Source: CAYSYH01 sp964435455 (GTDB lineage Bacteria > Patescibacteriota > WWE3 > 2-01-FULL-39-13 > JAACPI01). From it: a stretch of 15,632 nt of DNA. The notes under the pieces are model-generated. The model did no database searches. It was not told the origin of the DNA and saw only the letters and a program-made list of their open reading frames with translations. The translations under genes and the position numbers were made by a program. Below, piece by piece: positions 14,698-15,632 of this stretch. The stretch covers positions 1 to 15,632 of the forward strand of contig CAYSYH010000013.1 of the NCBI GenBank assembly GCA_964435455.1. Reading direction: 5' to 3'. Numbering within the stretch: position 1 is the stretch's first letter; each line of letters opens with the position of its first letter.

Positions 14698-15462
14698 TTA
14701 ATTTAGTAAGTTTAGTAAATTATCCTGTAAATTTAACAATTTGTCTACATTTATATTTAAGCTTGTTTCAAAAGAAAGCAAAGAGGCTGAATAAAAATAA
14801 AAAATAATACCCAAAAATAAAAACAAAAGGGCAGAAATAATATTGGTACTATGTATAAAAATAACTTTTGAACCTATAGAAATTTTTAACAATTTACCTT
14901 TTACAAAAATTTTTTTAAGGTAATTACTCTTATCTACACCAAAAGCAATTAAAAGAAAAGGGGTTAAAATACCTAAAGTATAAAAAAACATTAATATTGT
15001 AGCAAAAAACCTACTTTGGGAAGAGCCTGCCAAAGTAGCAATAGCACCGAGTATAGGCCCAGAACAGGTACCTAAAGATAAGGCTGAAATAAAACCAAAG
15101 CTAAAAGAAGATAAATAATTATACTTTTTAAATCTTGCCTTTTGCAAAAAATTCAAATGTGGTAATAAGTTAGAACCAATTAAAGTTAACAATGAGACTA
15201 AAATAAAAAATATTCCTAAAGATTTAAAAAGTATTTTACCCCACTTTAAAAAGAAACTAAAAATAAATGCCGAACCTATGCCTAGAGGAAGAGCTAAAAT
15301 TAAAACCCCTAAAGAAAAAAACAAAGTATTTAAAAATAAGGATTTCTTGCTTTTAAAAATCAATGCAAAAAATGAAGGCAACAAGACTCCGCTACAAGGG
15401 CTAAGTAAAGAAAGCACACCACCTAAAAAACCTATAAGCAAGAATAAAAAATAATAAAGCAT
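14698..15462 (-). CDS. ccdA: CcdA/DsbD-type membrane thiol electron transporter
   Basis: This 254-residue membrane protein has about six to seven hydrophobic segments. It holds the paired cysteine motifs of the CcdA/DsbD transmembrane domain: LLSPCSGVLLPSF with Cys23 and LGTCSGPILGAIA with Cys133. These two cysteines pass reducing power from cytoplasmic thioredoxin across the membrane. The usual SPCVLPLIP reads SPCSGVLLP, a modest change. There is no attached thioredoxin domain, so it is CcdA-like and not full DsbD. A C-terminal tail of about 25 residues follows the last segment (roughly 212-229). It is 12 bases upstream of the DsbA-type gene and probably forms an operon with it. Confidence 0.88.
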   Translation of the reverse strand: MLYYFLFLLIGFLGGVLSLLSPCSGVLLPSFFALIFKSKKSLFLNTLFFSLGVLILALPLGIGSAFIFSFFLKWGKILFKSLGIFFILVSLLTLIGSNLLPHLNFLQKARFKKYNYLSSFSFGFISALSLGTCSGPILGAIATLAGSSQSRFFATILMFFYTLGILTPFLLIAFGVDKSNYLKKIFVKGKLLKISIGSKVIFIHSTNIISALLFLFLGIIFYFYSASLLSFETSLNINVDKLLNLQDNLLNLLN

Positions 15463-15469
15463 ATAAAGA

Positions 15470-15498
15470 AGATTAATATATTAAGAGAATATTGTAAA
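15470..15498 (-). promoter_or_regulatory. Promoter for ccdA-dsbA, leaderless spacing
   Basis: On the minus strand TTTACA (15498-15493) is followed after 17 bases by TAATCT (15475-15470). The ATG at 15462 lies 7 bases beyond, so the transcript would begin at the start codon. The -35 starts 8 bases after the 3' end of tRNA-Leu, which suggests separate expression. Confidence 0.48.
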
Positions 15499-15506
15499 GA
15501 TATATA

Positions 15507-15592
15507 TGGTGCCGAGGAGAGGACTTGAACCTCCACGGGAAAATCCCACATGGTCCTAAACCATGCGCGTCTACCAATTCCGCCACCCCGGC
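15507..15592 (-). tRNA. tRNA-Leu (UAG)
   Basis: The minus strand folds with acceptor stem GCCGGGG paired to CCTCGGC (one G-U), the class II D-arm GGCGGAATTGGTAGACGC, anticodon stem CATGG/CCATG around loop TTTAGGA (anticodon TAG), a long variable arm, and a T-arm ending in GTTCAAGTC. A73 and an encoded CCA are present. The long variable arm and 86-base length fit leucine. Confidence 0.97.
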
Positions 15593-15609
15593 AATATATA
15601 AACATAAAT

Positions 15610-15615
15610 ATTATA
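15610..15615 (-). promoter_or_regulatory. -10 element for tRNA-Leu
   Basis: A perfect TATAAT on the minus strand lies 17 bases upstream of the tRNA-Leu 5' end. The matching -35 would fall beyond the window edge, so the promoter cannot be confirmed. Confidence 0.4.
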
Positions 15616-15632
15616 CAGATTTATAAAATTCT

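Noticed and set aside
1..15632. Recoding of TGA (as in Absconditabacteria or Gracilibacteria)
   Set aside because: TGA ends rsmI, yraN and ppsA at the family-expected positions, and no conserved region is broken by an in-frame TGA.
1..15632. Mobile element, prophage, CRISPR or defence island
   Set aside because: No transposase, integrase, Cas-like gene, direct-repeat array or tRNA-linked attachment repeat is visible. All genes are housekeeping or metabolic types with similar base composition.

Overview
The window reads as a strongly AT-rich, tightly packed stretch of a bacterial chromosome that uses the standard code. Several genes end in TGA and no ORF reads through one. Almost every gene is the short or minimal version of its family: RsmI 235 aa, enolase 377 aa, RsmF-like 310 aa, TrmH 185 aa. 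Neighbouring genes overlap or sit a few bases apart, and convergent genes overlap at their 3' ends. I see no convincing Shine-Dalgarno sequence before most starts. Together these suggest a reduced-genome lineage, most likely of the Candidate Phyla Radiation (Patescibacteria). That placement is inference; there is no rRNA gene or marker that fixes it.

Layout. Positions 1-245 (-) hold the start of a DedA-family membrane protein. Divergent from it is a two-gene unit (311-2148, +): rsmI, coupled by an ATGA overlap to a short but catalytically complete enolase. Facing it is a minus-strand run read from 8109 down to 2143: folD, a stand-alone receiver-domain response regulator, a membrane histidine kinase, PEP synthase, and a phosphoglycerate-mutase-like protein that has lost its second catalytic histidine. 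The lower-glycolysis/gluconeogenesis enzymes (PGM-like, enolase, PEP synthase) are therefore clustered and linked to a two-component pair. Divergent from folD are yraN (nuclease-fold protein), typA/bipA (ribosome-associated GTPase) and an rRNA m5C methyltransferase (8214-11382, +). An L-lactate permease (-) converges on the last of these with a 40-base overlap.

Further right, all on the minus strand, is a small RNA unit, tRNA-Lys(UUU), tRNA-Glu(UUC) and trmH, with a recognisable promoter. Upstream of it are a terminator-like hairpin, then a ccdA-dsbA pair for thiol oxidation outside the membrane, and tRNA-Leu(UAG). All three tRNAs encode their CCA end. No stretch over 300 bases lacks a gene, and I saw no insertion sequence, CRISPR array, phage gene or attachment site.

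The parts most worth following up are the receiver/kinase/PEP-synthase/degenerate-PGM cluster, the apparent leaderless mode of gene expression, and a perfect 11-bp palindrome between the divergent folD and yraN genes. I found no clear evidence for a wholly new defence or mobile system.
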